Origin: Turnera subulata
Taxonomy: Eukaryota > Streptophyta > Magnoliopsida > Malpighiales > Passifloraceae
Length of the DNA: 64,000 nt
Direction: 5' to 3'
Assembly: GCA_028386065.3 (NCBI GenBank)
Contig: JAKUCV010000413.1
Coordinates: 72,744 to 136,743, forward strand
A program made the translations under genes and the position numbers. Within the stretch, counting starts at the first letter, position 1; every line of letters starts with the position of its first letter. The notes below the pieces were generated by a model that saw nothing but the letters and a program-made list of their open reading frames with translations, did no database searches and was not told where the DNA came from. Positions 30,598 through 41,511 of the stretch are shown piece by piece.

Positions 30598-31839
30598 GGG
30601 TTAATTACATTTTGACCTCCTGAATTCCGGTTTATTTTTGACTCACCTCCTCAACTTTTTTTTCATCAAATGACCACCTGAATTTTCAATTTGATGCAAT
30701 TAACTACTTCCGTCCATGGGCCCATGGATTCCGTTACTTGCACTAATGGAATATTTGGGTGGATGACATGTGGCAGCATCATAACCGTTCAATAATTTTT
30801 TATTCTTTTTTAACAAAAAATACAAAATAAAAAAGGAAGAATAAACAAAATTATAACAATTAATTGGTAATTATTATTTCCTAAAAATATGGAAAGCTAC
30901 CATTAATTCGTATAAAAACAAAAACAAAACCTAAAATTTTAGGAAATTAATAATTATTATTCCCTAAAATAATAATTATTAATTATTAATTTTCTAAAAT
31001 TTAGGTATTTTTTATTTTTATACCAAATAATGGGAGGTTTTCATATTTTTAGGAATTAATAATTATTAATTTCCTAAATTTAGGTATTTTCTTATTTTTA
31101 TACCAAAATTTAGGTATTTTTTTATTTTTATACCAAATAATGGGAGGTTTTCATATTTTTAGGGAATAATAATTATTAATTTCCTAAATTTAAGTATTTT
31201 TTTATTTTTATACCAATTAATCGGAGCTTTCTATATTTTTAGGAAATAATAATTATTAATGTCCTAAAATTTAGGTATTTTTTATTTTTATACCAATTAA
31301 TGGGAGCTTTCCATATTTTAAAGAAAATAATAATTATTAATTTCCTCAAATTTAGGTATTTTTTTTATTTTTATACCAATTACTGGGTGCTTTCCATATT
31401 TTTAGGAAAATAATAATTATTAATTTCCTAAAATTTAGGTATTTTTTTATTTTCATACCAATTAATGGGTGCTCTCCGTATTTTTAGGAAATAATAATTA
31501 CCAATTAATTGGTAAAGTTTTGTTTTTTATTCCCTTTTTATTTTGTATTTTTTTGGAAAAAGGAAAATAAACAAAATTATTAAACAGTTTTTTATATAAA
31601 TATTTTTATTTCGTATTTTTTGTTAAAAACGAATAAAAAATTATTTAACGGTTATGATGCTGCCACGTGTCATCCATCCCAATATTCCGTTAGTGCAAGT
31701 AACGGAATCCATGCGCCCATGGACGGAAGTGGTGAATTGCATCAAATTGAGAGTTCAGGTGGTCATTTGATGAAAAAAATAGTTAAGGGGGTGAGTCAAA
31801 AATAAACCAAAATTCAAGGGGTCAAAATGTAATTAACCC
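30598..31839. mobile_element. Mutator-type MITE
   Basis: 1,242 bp with about 240-bp inverted ends starting GGGTTAATTACATTTTGACC. Both ends carry the motif reading atgctgccacgtgtcat in related form and the CCATGG block. Flanks GACAACTCTT (30588-30597) and GACTACTCTT (31840-31849) agree at 9 of 10, a Mutator-sized duplication. No coding capacity. Confidence 0.88.
30885..31505. repeat. AT-rich tandem array inside the MITE
   Basis: Roughly seven imperfect units of about 80-90 bp, each with a partly palindromic core (aataataattattaattt), a run reading aggtattttttattttta, and a segment like gggagctttccatattttt. Unit boundaries are uneven, suggesting slippage. Confidence 0.8.
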
Positions 31840-31849
31840 GACTACTCTT

Positions 31850-32114
31850 CAACTACCAGTTATGCCCCACTGGGCGGCTTACTTACTAACCTTCTATTTA
31901 CTGTCCTTTAATATTTTCCTTTTGCCTACATTTGTCATTTTGGCTTCTTCTTTTACTTTTGTGATGAAAAGACGATATACAAATTTGTAATTTTCCCTTT
32001 TGAAGAACAAGAATATATATTATGTCATTTTTTCATGCTGGTTGTGAATGTTTTGATGTCCCGGGCTGATCCATCCCCCTCTGCTCCGGCGGTCGTTGGT
32101 TGTATTCGGGGGCT
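31850..32114. other. Flanking DNA between the MITE and the hAT element
   Basis: Single-copy-looking AT-rich DNA; nothing recognisable. Confidence 0.5.
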
Positions 32115-32127
32115 GCTGTAGCTAGAC

Positions 32128-34812
32128 TGAAGCGCCCCGACCCGTATTTACCGTAACACAGTAAACACGTGCCGAAACTATTCATATTGATAGAACAGAC
32201 GGTACAACGTGCAAATATTATACAACAGCAACCATCAAATACAACTGTCACCCACACTCGGGGACCATTATTCAATCCAAACGCAGTGCTCAATATCAGC
32301 AGCAGATAGTATCAGTAATATATATATCACAGGAAATCAGCAATACAGCATCATATATCACACAGCAGCGGAAGACTTTATGCACATGCAGCGGAGGTAT
32401 GGATCCGGAGTCAGGTGGAGAAGAAAGCAGCAACCATCGAACATCGTACCTGAACTACGAAGCAACTTAACCTACGGGATGAAACCCCGCAGGCGAGGGG
32501 TGAGTCAGAAGTGCTCACCAACGAAGGATAAACAGTGATATGCAAGCAACCGTAATACTCAAAAGCAATCACAGACAAGTAATACCATATCACAATAACT
32601 GAGCTAAGGCCAAAAGAATGTTTACTAATATTACCAATTTTATCTTCCGGGCCCCCGTCACTGGACAAGCTAGGGTCGTACCTGGTTATCAACTAATTCC
32701 GGATGCTAGGTCAAAAACCAATCCACATCTCAAAACCCGGATATTTGGTATATCCAAACCACTGGGTATTCGGTATACCCTAACCTCAGGCAACATGCCA
32801 ACTGGATATTCGGTATATCCGAACCACTGGGTATTTGGTATACCCTAACCACAGGCAACAAGCCAAACGGATATTCGGCATATCCGAGCCACTGGGTATT
32901 CGGTATACCCTAACCTCAGGCAAAAGCCAAACAAACCAAGTAACCGACCATAGCATCCCAAAATTAATTTTCAAACCATCGGGTCGTACCACTACTTTCC
33001 ACATGACAATTATAACAACATCTCAATCAATTCCAATTCTAATTTCATATTCCAATTTCTTTTTCTCAATTCCACAGTCAATAGTTCAACATCAATTTCA
33101 GCATATTATCCACAGAATCAATATCACAGTCCAAAAGCAACAATAATATCCACAGCAGATACTCAACCAACAATCAATAATTTAGCAGTACAATCGAACA
33201 ACAAAGCACACAAAGTATTACAGGCAACATAACAAGGGTTATCCATCCTCACCTTAGTCGATTACTCAATTTTGGAATTGTCCAGCAAATTCCAAGTCCG
33301 GTTCCTCAGCAAATTGCTCGTTATCAACTCCTATATCAATCAAATAATATGCACACATAAGATGGTATGCAAATGCCATGCTAATACTGTATATCGGAAA
33401 CTAAATATAAACTCGGCTCGGTTACTCCCCCGGATTAATTTTCCATTATCATCATCATTTACCATTTACTTCAAGTGCCCAAAATACCACACTATACTTA
33501 TACCTATACCCGGATATTATTCCGGTATTTTATTGCCTTGATAATACCCTTTCCAAAATTATTCCATAAGTATGTACTTTCCAAAATATTATTTCTTCAA
33601 GTTATTATTTTATTTCCATATGTTATATACCATATATTTTTTTTCCAAAATTAATTTTCCTCTCCATTATTATTTTTTTTTCAGATTTAATTCTCTTTTT
33701 TTTAATTAAGTCGGACTGGGTCTGAATGGTACTGTTTAGCCCACTGCATAGTGCCCAGAAGGCCCATGCAGCAAGCCTCACAGTCCAACAGCCAAGCCCA
33801 ACAAAACTCAGCTCAAGCCCAACATCACACCAACCCATCCAGCCCAACCCGACATCCACACGGGTCAACCCGCGACCCACATCTCGTATCCGGGTCGAGC
33901 CTCTACAAAACGGGTCTGCTCACCTTGTCTTCACAGGTGGCGGCGCGTCGGTCGGGGCGAGGCTGCAATGACACGGGCGCTAGGCGACGACGGAGAGGGG
34001 AGCGCGACGAGGAGGCGTCGTGGCGGCTGCAGGTGGCGGCATAGAAGAGGAAGGCGGCGCGTCAGCCCGGTCCTCTCGTCGTCGGGTCGCGAGGGAGAAG
34101 ACGAAGCAAGGCGACGGGAAGACGGCTCCACCGGCGCTGCTCACGACGGAAGGAAGGAAGGAAGAGAGGGAGATGTTGGGTGGTGGCTTCGAGCGGCGGC
34201 GGGGTGGCTCGGGTGTGGTTGTGTTTGGCCGGAAAAAGAAAGAAGGAGAAGAAGATGGTGATGACGTGGCGTGTGTGGGTTGTGTTTAATGTGTTTTTGT
34301 TGTTTTTTTTTTATTATTTTTCTGGTTATGCAGGTGCAGAAGAAAGCTGGGCAGAGGGAAAATGAAGAAGAATATGGTGATGTGCAGGTAATGGCGTGCA
34401 TGGTGAGGCTGAAGAAGAATAGTTATATAGACAACAAAATCATTGATAAGTCACAGGCTTAACAGGAGATGGCGGCTAAATAATTGAGCTTCAATTATGC
34501 AGTTACTCTGCTGCATGTGAAGTATGACCCACCTGGACCAGAAAATATCCGGTATACCCACTTATCTTTATTTTTGGTCCGATAACTCAAGGATAAACCC
34601 GGCTTTTCCGAAGATTCCCGGACGCGGAAAAATCCCAACTTTGGTCCGTAAAACCCGCAAAAAAATCCCGAACGTGGGACAAGGCTCGGTTTCGGAATCC
34701 AATGCTCGATTTACCATAACTTAATTACCCAAGACTAAAAATCAATGGTAAATTACTGTAATTTAACTTAAACAGTCCCGGTAAAAATGAAATTTTTACC
34801 TGGGCTGTTACA
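32128..34812 (-). mobile_element. 2.7-kb solo LTR, TGTAACAGCCC family
   Basis: Minus strand begins TGTAACAGCCCAGGTAAAAA and ends GGTCGGGGCGCTTCA, flanked by perfect 5-bp duplications TAGAC (32123-32127 and 34813-34817). Both ends match the LTRs of the young retrotransposon (cgtgtttactgtg and taaatacgggtcggggc blocks), but most of the middle has diverged, so it is a related subfamily. It contains a hairpin-rich tandem repeat near its 3' end and no gene. Confidence 0.9.
32735..32930. repeat. Three about 65-bp tandem units with alternating palindromes
   Basis: Each unit has a GGATATTCGGTATATCC-type palindrome followed by a GGGTATTCGGTATACCC-type palindrome and then a block reading taacctcaggcaa. 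The two palindromes differ by matched changes on both arms (GGATA/TATCC versus GGGTA/TACCC). Confidence 0.85.
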
Positions 34813-35523
34813 TAGACCTGACAATTTGTGTTGACGTGTCGGGTTCGTGTTGGGTTGAATAGGTAATCGGGTTCTAAATCTTCAACCCGACCCGACCCAT
34901 TTAATAATCGTGTCGTGTCTAACCCGTTTATTACCGTGTCGGGTTCAGATTGACCCGTGGGTTACCTATTAAGTCTAACAAGCCTAAAAATTAGTTTGAA
35001 ATTTTTATATTTTGCGTCTTTTTAAGCAAATAGGCATATAATTAAATTTTTTCATATATTAAATAAAATTATAAATTGTAGAATCATAATATAATATTAT
35101 TTTAAAGCATTTATAGAAATATTTTTGGATAATTTTAGTAACTTTAGCCTTAAATGTTGAATAAGTTTTATATTAAATCAGTAAAATATCTATATCCTAA
35201 ATATAATCGGGTCATAAACAGGTACTTATCGGGTTGGCTCTGCTAATTTTCGTGTCGTGTCGGGTCGACCCATTTAATTAAACGGGGTTGAAAATCTCTG
35301 ACCTATACCTACTAATTTCGTGTCGAGTTCGTGTCAGGTTGTCGTGTCAATACCTGTTTTGCCAGGTCTAGCTGCAGCGACCTTGGACTGTGCGCAATGT
35401 GTGTAGAGAAACCGGCAGATGCATTAGCTTAGTTGGCTATATCTATGCCACTAGGTATGCATTTAAAAGATTTATTTTTTTTGTTATTATGTGTAAATTT
35501 AAAAGATTTATTTTTTTCATAAA

Positions 35524-35729
35524 TTTTTTTTTTGGTTTCCCACTGGTATCCTGGGCCAGTCTACCTTTAAGGACATCAAAGGCACCGGACTAAATCCAGC
35601 TCGACTCGGGTGACGCACCTAAGTAATGGTGGGTGAGTCTCCCAAATGAGGTTTTCTGCGTACACGAGGACTCGAACCCGAGACCTCGCTTAAGCGGAAC
35701 AAGTCGCTTACCACTAGAACCAACCTCAA
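35524..35729 (-). mobile_element. tRNA-derived SINE
   Basis: Minus strand: TTGAGGTTGGTTCTAGTGG (A-box-like) at the head, GGTTCGAGTCC (B box) about 40 bp on, then a body ending GGGAAACC and a poly(A) tail seen as a T run at 35524-35533. About 206 bp. Clear target duplications were not found. It shares its head with the fragment at 29561-29656. Confidence 0.82.
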
Positions 35730-36290
35730 TTAGTACTAAATTTTTTCTATCTTAACACAATCACAATCCAAACCAAGCCCTGCATTGCAGGGGTAGTGTA
35801 CTAATCTTAAGTATCACCTGATCATTAATTTAATGGCAAAAAAGTTCCATCTTTCGACATATAATATAAGCTAGTGCCCAAGATAGTTTGAGAGCTTCAT
35901 AGTCACATCGTCATTAACTACGTATGTACCTATTTAATTTCTCAAACACTTGGTAGCTACGAATATTTTTTTTTTTGTCGAAGAAAAAAAAAGGCATCAG
36001 TGGTAGCTACGAATATGAAGAAAATCATGCCTTGTGAAAAAATATGGGGTAGGTAATAGGTTAATGAATTTTAGTAGTACATTTATCATTAACACATTTT
36101 GATATAGATTCTCTTTATGAGCTGAGCGATGTAGTCAGTGAGTTAGTGAAGTCTAATCCAGTAAGTATTGACAAAAAAAAAATGCAAGTCTCTGAACAAA
36201 CTTGCTCAAATATGAGAGATGCTTCTCAAATTAACTTTGAGCGGCTCAATGCGTTTTGAAATTATAAAAGTACAACTTGTCGCTTCTAGC
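35730..36290. other. AT-rich intergenic DNA
   Basis: No gene or recognisable repeat. Short A and T runs only. Confidence 0.5.
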
Positions 36291-38420
36291 TTCCCTTGAA
36301 TTTTGAAAACTCACTAGGTTTATTGATATATATGAAATATGCATAGTTTTAGGCATGATTTTTGATATATTTGCTCTCGATTCATCATGGCTATATGCCT
36401 TACTTTGCATTATTTCATCATATCCCTTTAAATTTCGCCCCTTACTGTATGATTAGTGATTCTAGGTGCATTTTGAAGAATTTTGGAGATTTTATTGGAT
36501 AATTTACAGAAACAGCCTCTGGCACAACATGAGCCTGTTTCGAGCCTGCTGTTCATTGGAGAATCGGTAGAGAGCCACGAATCCCCCTCCAATCACAAGA
36601 TTTCCACTGGATTTCACCACCTCTGCCTTGATCCACAAAGCCATCATGCCACCACATCAATCGCAAGAGGAGCTGAATTCAATTGCAGAGAAGAATAAAA
36701 AGAGATTGCACACAGCCTCACCACAGGCCCAGCACAGGCTCAGCCTGTGGAATCTGCAGATGACCAGAAAAAGCGAAGAATGAATTTAAAACTCAGCCAC
36801 TTGTAGAGCTTCACCACTTGCAAAACTTTCAACTCTGCAATCATAACCTAAGCATTTCAGAAGACTCTCTGTATGGGAAAGAGGCAATAATCATTTCACC
36901 CAAAGAATATTGCACTTAAACAACTATTATCCTCCCCAAAAGTCTTCTAAAACCTGCAGATCTAAAGAATTCACCCTATCGGCACGCCTCCCATGGTACC
37001 TTATCTCGAGGAGCAAGATGGGCAACTGAAATTCAACTTGCCCAACTTCCATACCTTCCAGCAAGTGGGAGAAGAGAGAAGAAGAGGATGCACGCCTATA
37101 AATAGGAAGAAGGAAGGAAGAACTGATCATCGAAGACACCATTGATTAAACACCCATATCTGTAGAAGTTTTGAAACAAAGGGTTCAAGGGGAAACACGA
37201 TTCTGCAGTCTTTTCTGGGCAGAAATCGTGTTGTCCCTAACCTCCAGATTTGTTCCAATCCTCATGCCAACCTTTATCCCCATTGATTTTGTAATTCAGA
37301 TTATGAATTAAACAACCCCTCTTAGGTTGAAGGGGTGAAGCATGTCTCTGTTCTTATTGCAATAAATTTCTCATCTATATTCTTAACCCGTTTTTCTTAT
37401 TTTGGTTGTTGCAAACTTGCTCCATGTCTGAGTCTCGATCAAACCCATGCATGATTACAGGTACCTAGGTGAAGGACCGAAAGGAGAAACCATAGTTGCT
37501 GGAACAACAACAACCAACCCTTAGTTTCTGGCTTTTAACAGAAGTTAGGAATTAATTGAGGAATTAGCCTTAACACCAACTCTTAATCCCCTTGGTTTGA
37601 CCGATGCGAAAGCATTAGGATGAGTGAGAATCTTGGGAGGAACCTGTGAGTGAAAACAAGTGGGTTCAGTATAGGTTGAGAGCGCCTGCAAGAACTAATC
37701 TTATAATTAATTTTGTGTTGTCGACAGGCTCAGCACAGGCTCAGCCTGTTACAGCACAGTCAAGAAGATAATACCATTTTTTAATTTGATTCTAGATTGA
37801 CTATTGAGAAGCCTATTCTTAATCAAATAGCGGCTTGGTGAAGGACCGAAAGAAGAAGCCAAGTAAGCTAGACCAACAATAGTCAGCCTTCACTTCTTAG
37901 CCGCTCAAAAGAAGATAGGGAGAGACTGTGGGTACCTAGCACCAACACTAAACCTCACCTCTAAGTGGACGTTTATTCTAGTGACAGGGGGTAGATGGAA
38001 GCTTAGGGAACTATCAATAAGATCGAAAGCCGTTGGTAGTATATTAGGTTGGGAGCCCCTTCAAGACATCTTATTAAACACAGGGCGTCAAATAGGGTCA
38101 GCCTGTTATGATGCTGTTGAGCAATTTAAAGCATAAAAGCAAGATAAGTGAACCCCGGATGCCCAAGACTTCACCAAATCTGATCTTTTCCTACTTCAAA
38201 ACTGCTATTACTTTTCATTCTCTTGCTCATTTTTAAATTTCAATTTGCGCTCACCCAAATCTCTACTTCTGATTAATTGTTTCAAGCCTAATTTGTCTAA
38301 ATTAAGGAGTAACAGGCTCATCCCAGTCCTTGTGGATACGACCTTAATAAAGTACTACAACTACCTTGTGCACTTGCAGGAACCATTTGTGACAGTAGAC
38401 ACGACATCATTTACATAGTT
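36290..38420 (+). mobile_element. Athila-like gypsy LTR remnant (boundaries approximate)
   Basis: The 3' part contains cttgtggatacgacctt, a long stretch of actacaact type, and ccttgtgcacttgcagg, which I recognise from Athila-lineage LTRs. Two imperfect repeats of about 300 bp start with GGTGAAGGACCGAAAG (about 37470 and 37840). A palindrome ACAGGCTCAGCCTGT recurs. No target duplication or interior could be fixed, so it is a remnant or solo LTR. Confidence 0.5.
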
Positions 38421-38627
38421 TTCTCTAATAGCTTTTCACCCCTCGATGTCTTCAAGCCTAAATCCCAATTAGATCTACAGATTGTTAATCTGGCCATCTC
38501 ACCCTAAGACATTGTTACACATCCTTCAAGATCGATTTAGCCCCAGTCGTTTTTCTAGAGTATGTTGTTGCTGTAGTAACTTAGCACCGGGTCCTCAGAT
38601 CTGGTTTTCAAACTTGAGTATCATCCA

Positions 38628-38964
38628 TGGCTGCTTTCTTGTCTAGGCTTGTTAATGACTTGGGAGGGGGAGATAGGGATGATTTGGATATTAGTGCGGA
38701 AGAGAGTTTGGGAGCTGTAGTTGCCAGGACGTATGCAGTCGAGAAATTGCTAACGGAGTGCAAGATCTCCATTAGCTAGATTAAATCCTAGATGTCCAAT
38801 TTTTGGTACATCAAAGGGGACTATCAGATCATACCCAAACTGAATAATGTCTACCTAATTGGGTTTGAGCTGGAGGAACATAAGAAGAATATATTGAAAG
38901 GCTCTCTTTGGCTAGTTTCAAATATTCATCTTTTCCTGAAGCCATGGTTTTCGGACATGATCCT
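38628..38964 (+). pseudogene. LINE-type DUF4283 protein fragment, 5' part
   Basis: Starts MAAFLSRLVNDLGGGDRDDL, has two in-frame stops (near 38779-38791), then continues NFWYIKGDYQIIPKLNNVYL and HKKNILKGSLWLVSNIHLFL with KPW. This is the DUF4283 pattern found before the RT of plant LINEs and in related domesticated proteins. It is cut at 38964 by the gypsy-derived element, and the remnant of the same domain resumes at 44072. Confidence 0.75.
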
Positions 38965-39811
38965 TGATACGAGAAAACCAACACCAAGTGGAACTCAAGA
39001 AGGTGATGACGCCATTAGCTTTCCTCAAGGACCAGTCACAAGGGCTCGATTGAAGATGATAAAGAATCGCATGCTATATTATGCTCAAGCATGGGTCAAT
39101 CGGGAATTACAAGAAGATAAGTTGGACAAGTTTAGAGATGAATTTAAAGAGATTCCTAAGTTTGTGAGCATTTTGAAGGATTCAAGTCAAAAGTAGCCGT
39201 TTTTACCGTTCAACCGGAAAGTTACTGTTCACGCCGGAAATTACTATTCACTGCCGGAAATTACTATTCACTGCCGGAAATTACTATTCATTTTCAGGTT
39301 GGAAAATTGACTTTAGAGCAAAAGATTCCCACTAGTGTGGTTGGTATGGCTGGTGTTAGTGTGGTTGGTGTGCATTAAAGAAAACAAAAGATGTTTAGTG
39401 CTTGTTTAGTGCTTGTATTTTCAATTCAATCATTTGCTTTTTGGCTTCTATAAAAGCCAACCATGTATCAAGTTTGAAATCAGATTATACATGAGAATAT
39501 ACATGAAGTTTGAGTGATTTTAAGGAAGCTAAATGCTTACCTTTAGTGTTCTTCTTGATTGAGAGATTCAATCAAAAACAAAAGAGGGATTCTCTTGGCT
39601 TTACTCTTTAGGATTGATTTCTCTTATCAAGTGGTTTACTTGTGGTGATTAATCAACTCCTTGTATTCCTCATTGTTTGTTGCCTAATCCTTTGAGTTTA
39701 AGAGGTGAAGAATAAGGATACTAAACCCTAGTTTGATTGGAGATTGGAGGTCTTGGGATCGATTAGTTGTAGAGGTGATCCTAGTGGAATTCTAGGGTTG
39801 TTGCTGCATCA
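38965..39811 (+). repeat. 5' LTR of the gypsy-derived element
   Basis: Has a TATA box TATAAAAG at 39449-39456 (TATGAAAG in the 3' LTR). Its first 230 bp encode the C-terminal tail of the element's protein in the 3' copy. It contains repeated TACTATTCACTGCCGGAAAT units (39228-39295). Confidence 0.93.
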
Positions 39812-39813
39812 TT

Positions 39814-39825
39814 TGGTAGCGGAGC
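39814..39825 (+). other. Primer-binding site of the gypsy-derived element
   Basis: TGGTAGCGGAGC begins three bases after the 5' LTR. Confidence 0.75.
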
Positions 39826-39936
39826 TTACAGGTTCAATCAATCATATCTTGCATTGATTACTTTTTCTGTTCTTGTGTTTTGTGTGTGTGTTTTTTTTAT
39901 TCAAGAATTAAAAAAAGGGAAAAAAAATAGTCGAGT

Positions 39937-40015
39937 TACTGTTTTACACCATACTATTCACAGTTACTATTCACCATACTGTTCATAGTTGCTGTTCATC
40001 GGTACTGTTCACGGA
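39937..40015 (+). repeat. Cluster of ACTGTTCA/ACTATTCA motifs in the leader
   Basis: About seven copies of a (C/A)TACT(G/A)TTCA(C/T)-like word in 80 bp, similar to the words in the element's own LTRs and in the LTRs of the young retrotransposon. Confidence 0.75.
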
Positions 40016-40579
40016 AAAAAAAAAAGAAAGAAGCCTTGCCAATTTGTGTTTGCTGGATTGGAATTGAAATTGTGGATTTGGGTGTGGAATTGCAAGTGTT
40101 AAATCTCCTTGCAGTTGTGGTTGAATTGATTGAAAAGATTGGCTGAAATTGTAGAAATTTATTCTTGTTGTCGACAATTTGGGCAGAAGGCATCTATCCG
40201 AATTGTGTCTGGTTTTGGTCTCGGATTGCAGGTTTTGTGTAGGAGGAATCTACCCGAATTTGTCTTTTGTGGTCTCAGGTTGCAGGATTTGTGTAGGAAC
40301 CTACTATACAAATTTTTCTGTCTTTGTTTTCTTTCTTTCCTTTTGTTTGCTTTTTGTGCCTTTTCTTGTGTTGGGTGATCATTGTGTCATAGTTACTCAA
40401 CTTACCGTTATTCCATCACATACATTACCTTGTCCTTGTGTGTGATCTTTCTTCTTGTTTGTTGGAGTCATTATTTGTTCTAGAATTGTTTTTCCTTTCG
40501 TTCCTTCTTTAGGCTTTCATTGTTTCCGTTAATTAATTGTTGCAAGTTGGTTACTTGATTTTGAGATATCTAATCCTAA

Positions 40580-41511
40580 NNNNNNNNNNNNNNNNNNNNN
40601 NNNNNNNNNNNNNNNNNNNNNNNNNNNNNNNNNNNNNNNNNNNNNNNNNNNNNNNNNNNNNNNNNNNNNNNNNNNNNNNNNNNNNNNNNNNNNNNNNNNN
40701 NNNNNNNNNNNNNNNNNNNNNNNNNNNNNNNNNNNNNNNNNNNNNNNNNNNNNNNNNNNNNNNNNNNNNNNNNNNNNNNNNNNNNNNNNNNNNNNNNNNN
40801 NNNNNNNNNNNNNNNNNNNNNNNNNNNNNNNNNNNNNNNNNNNNNNNNNNNNNNNNNNNNNNNNNNNNNNNNNNNNNNNNNNNNNNNNNNNNNNNNNNNN
40901 NNNNNNNNNNNNNNNNNNNNNNNNNNNNNNNNNNNNNNNNNNNNNNNNNNNNNNNNNNNNNNNNNNNNNNNNNNNNNNNNNNNNNNNNNNNNNNNNNNNN
41001 NNNNNNNNNNNNNNNNNNNNNNNNNNNNNNNNNNNNNNNNNNNNNNNNNNNNNNNNNNNNNNNNNNNNNNNNNNNNNNNNNNNNNNNNNNNNNNNNNNNN
41101 NNNNNNNNNNNNNNNNNNNNNNNNNNNNNNNNNNNNNNNNNNNNNNNNNNNNNNNNNNNNNNNNNNNNNNNNNNNNNNNNNNNNNNNNNNNNNNNNNNNN
41201 NNNNNNNNNNNNNNNNNNNNNNNNNNNNNNNNNNNNNNNNNNNNNNNNNNNNNNNNNNNNNNNNNNNNNNNNNNNNNNNNNNNNNNNNNNNNNNNNNNNN
41301 NNNNNNNNNNNNNNNNNNNNNNNNNNNNNNNNNNNNNNNNNNNNNNNNNNNNNNNNNNNNNNNNNNNNNNNNNNNNNNNNNNNNNNNNNNNNNNNNNNNN
41401 NNNNNNNNNNNNNNNNNNNNNNNNNNNNNNNNNNNNNNNNNNNNNNNNNNNNNNNNNNNNNNNNNNNNNNNNNNNNNNNNNNNNNNNNNNNNNNNNNNNN
41501 NNNNNNNNNNN
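40580..41511. other. Assembly gap (N run, 932 positions)
   Basis: Hides the gag-side half of the gypsy-derived element's interior. Confidence 0.99.

Larger units (their letters stand above)
32123..35370. mobile_element. hAT-type MITE, split by a solo LTR five bases inside its end
   Basis: With the LTR removed, the element runs from TAGACCTGACAATTTG to GCCAGGTCTA, with 8-bp inverted ends. Flanks GCTGTAGC (32115-32122) and GCTGCAGC (35371-35378) agree at 7 of 8, a hAT-sized duplication. The interior is rich in GTCGGGTTCGTG/GACCCGAC motifs, as in common plant hAT MITEs. No coding frame. Confidence 0.82.

Noticed and set aside
33726..34289. Overlapping GC-rich frames in the solo LTR (33.7-34.3 kb)
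   Set aside because: Both strands and several frames are open at once because of GC-rich composition; no domain, and the segment is the leader of an LTR.
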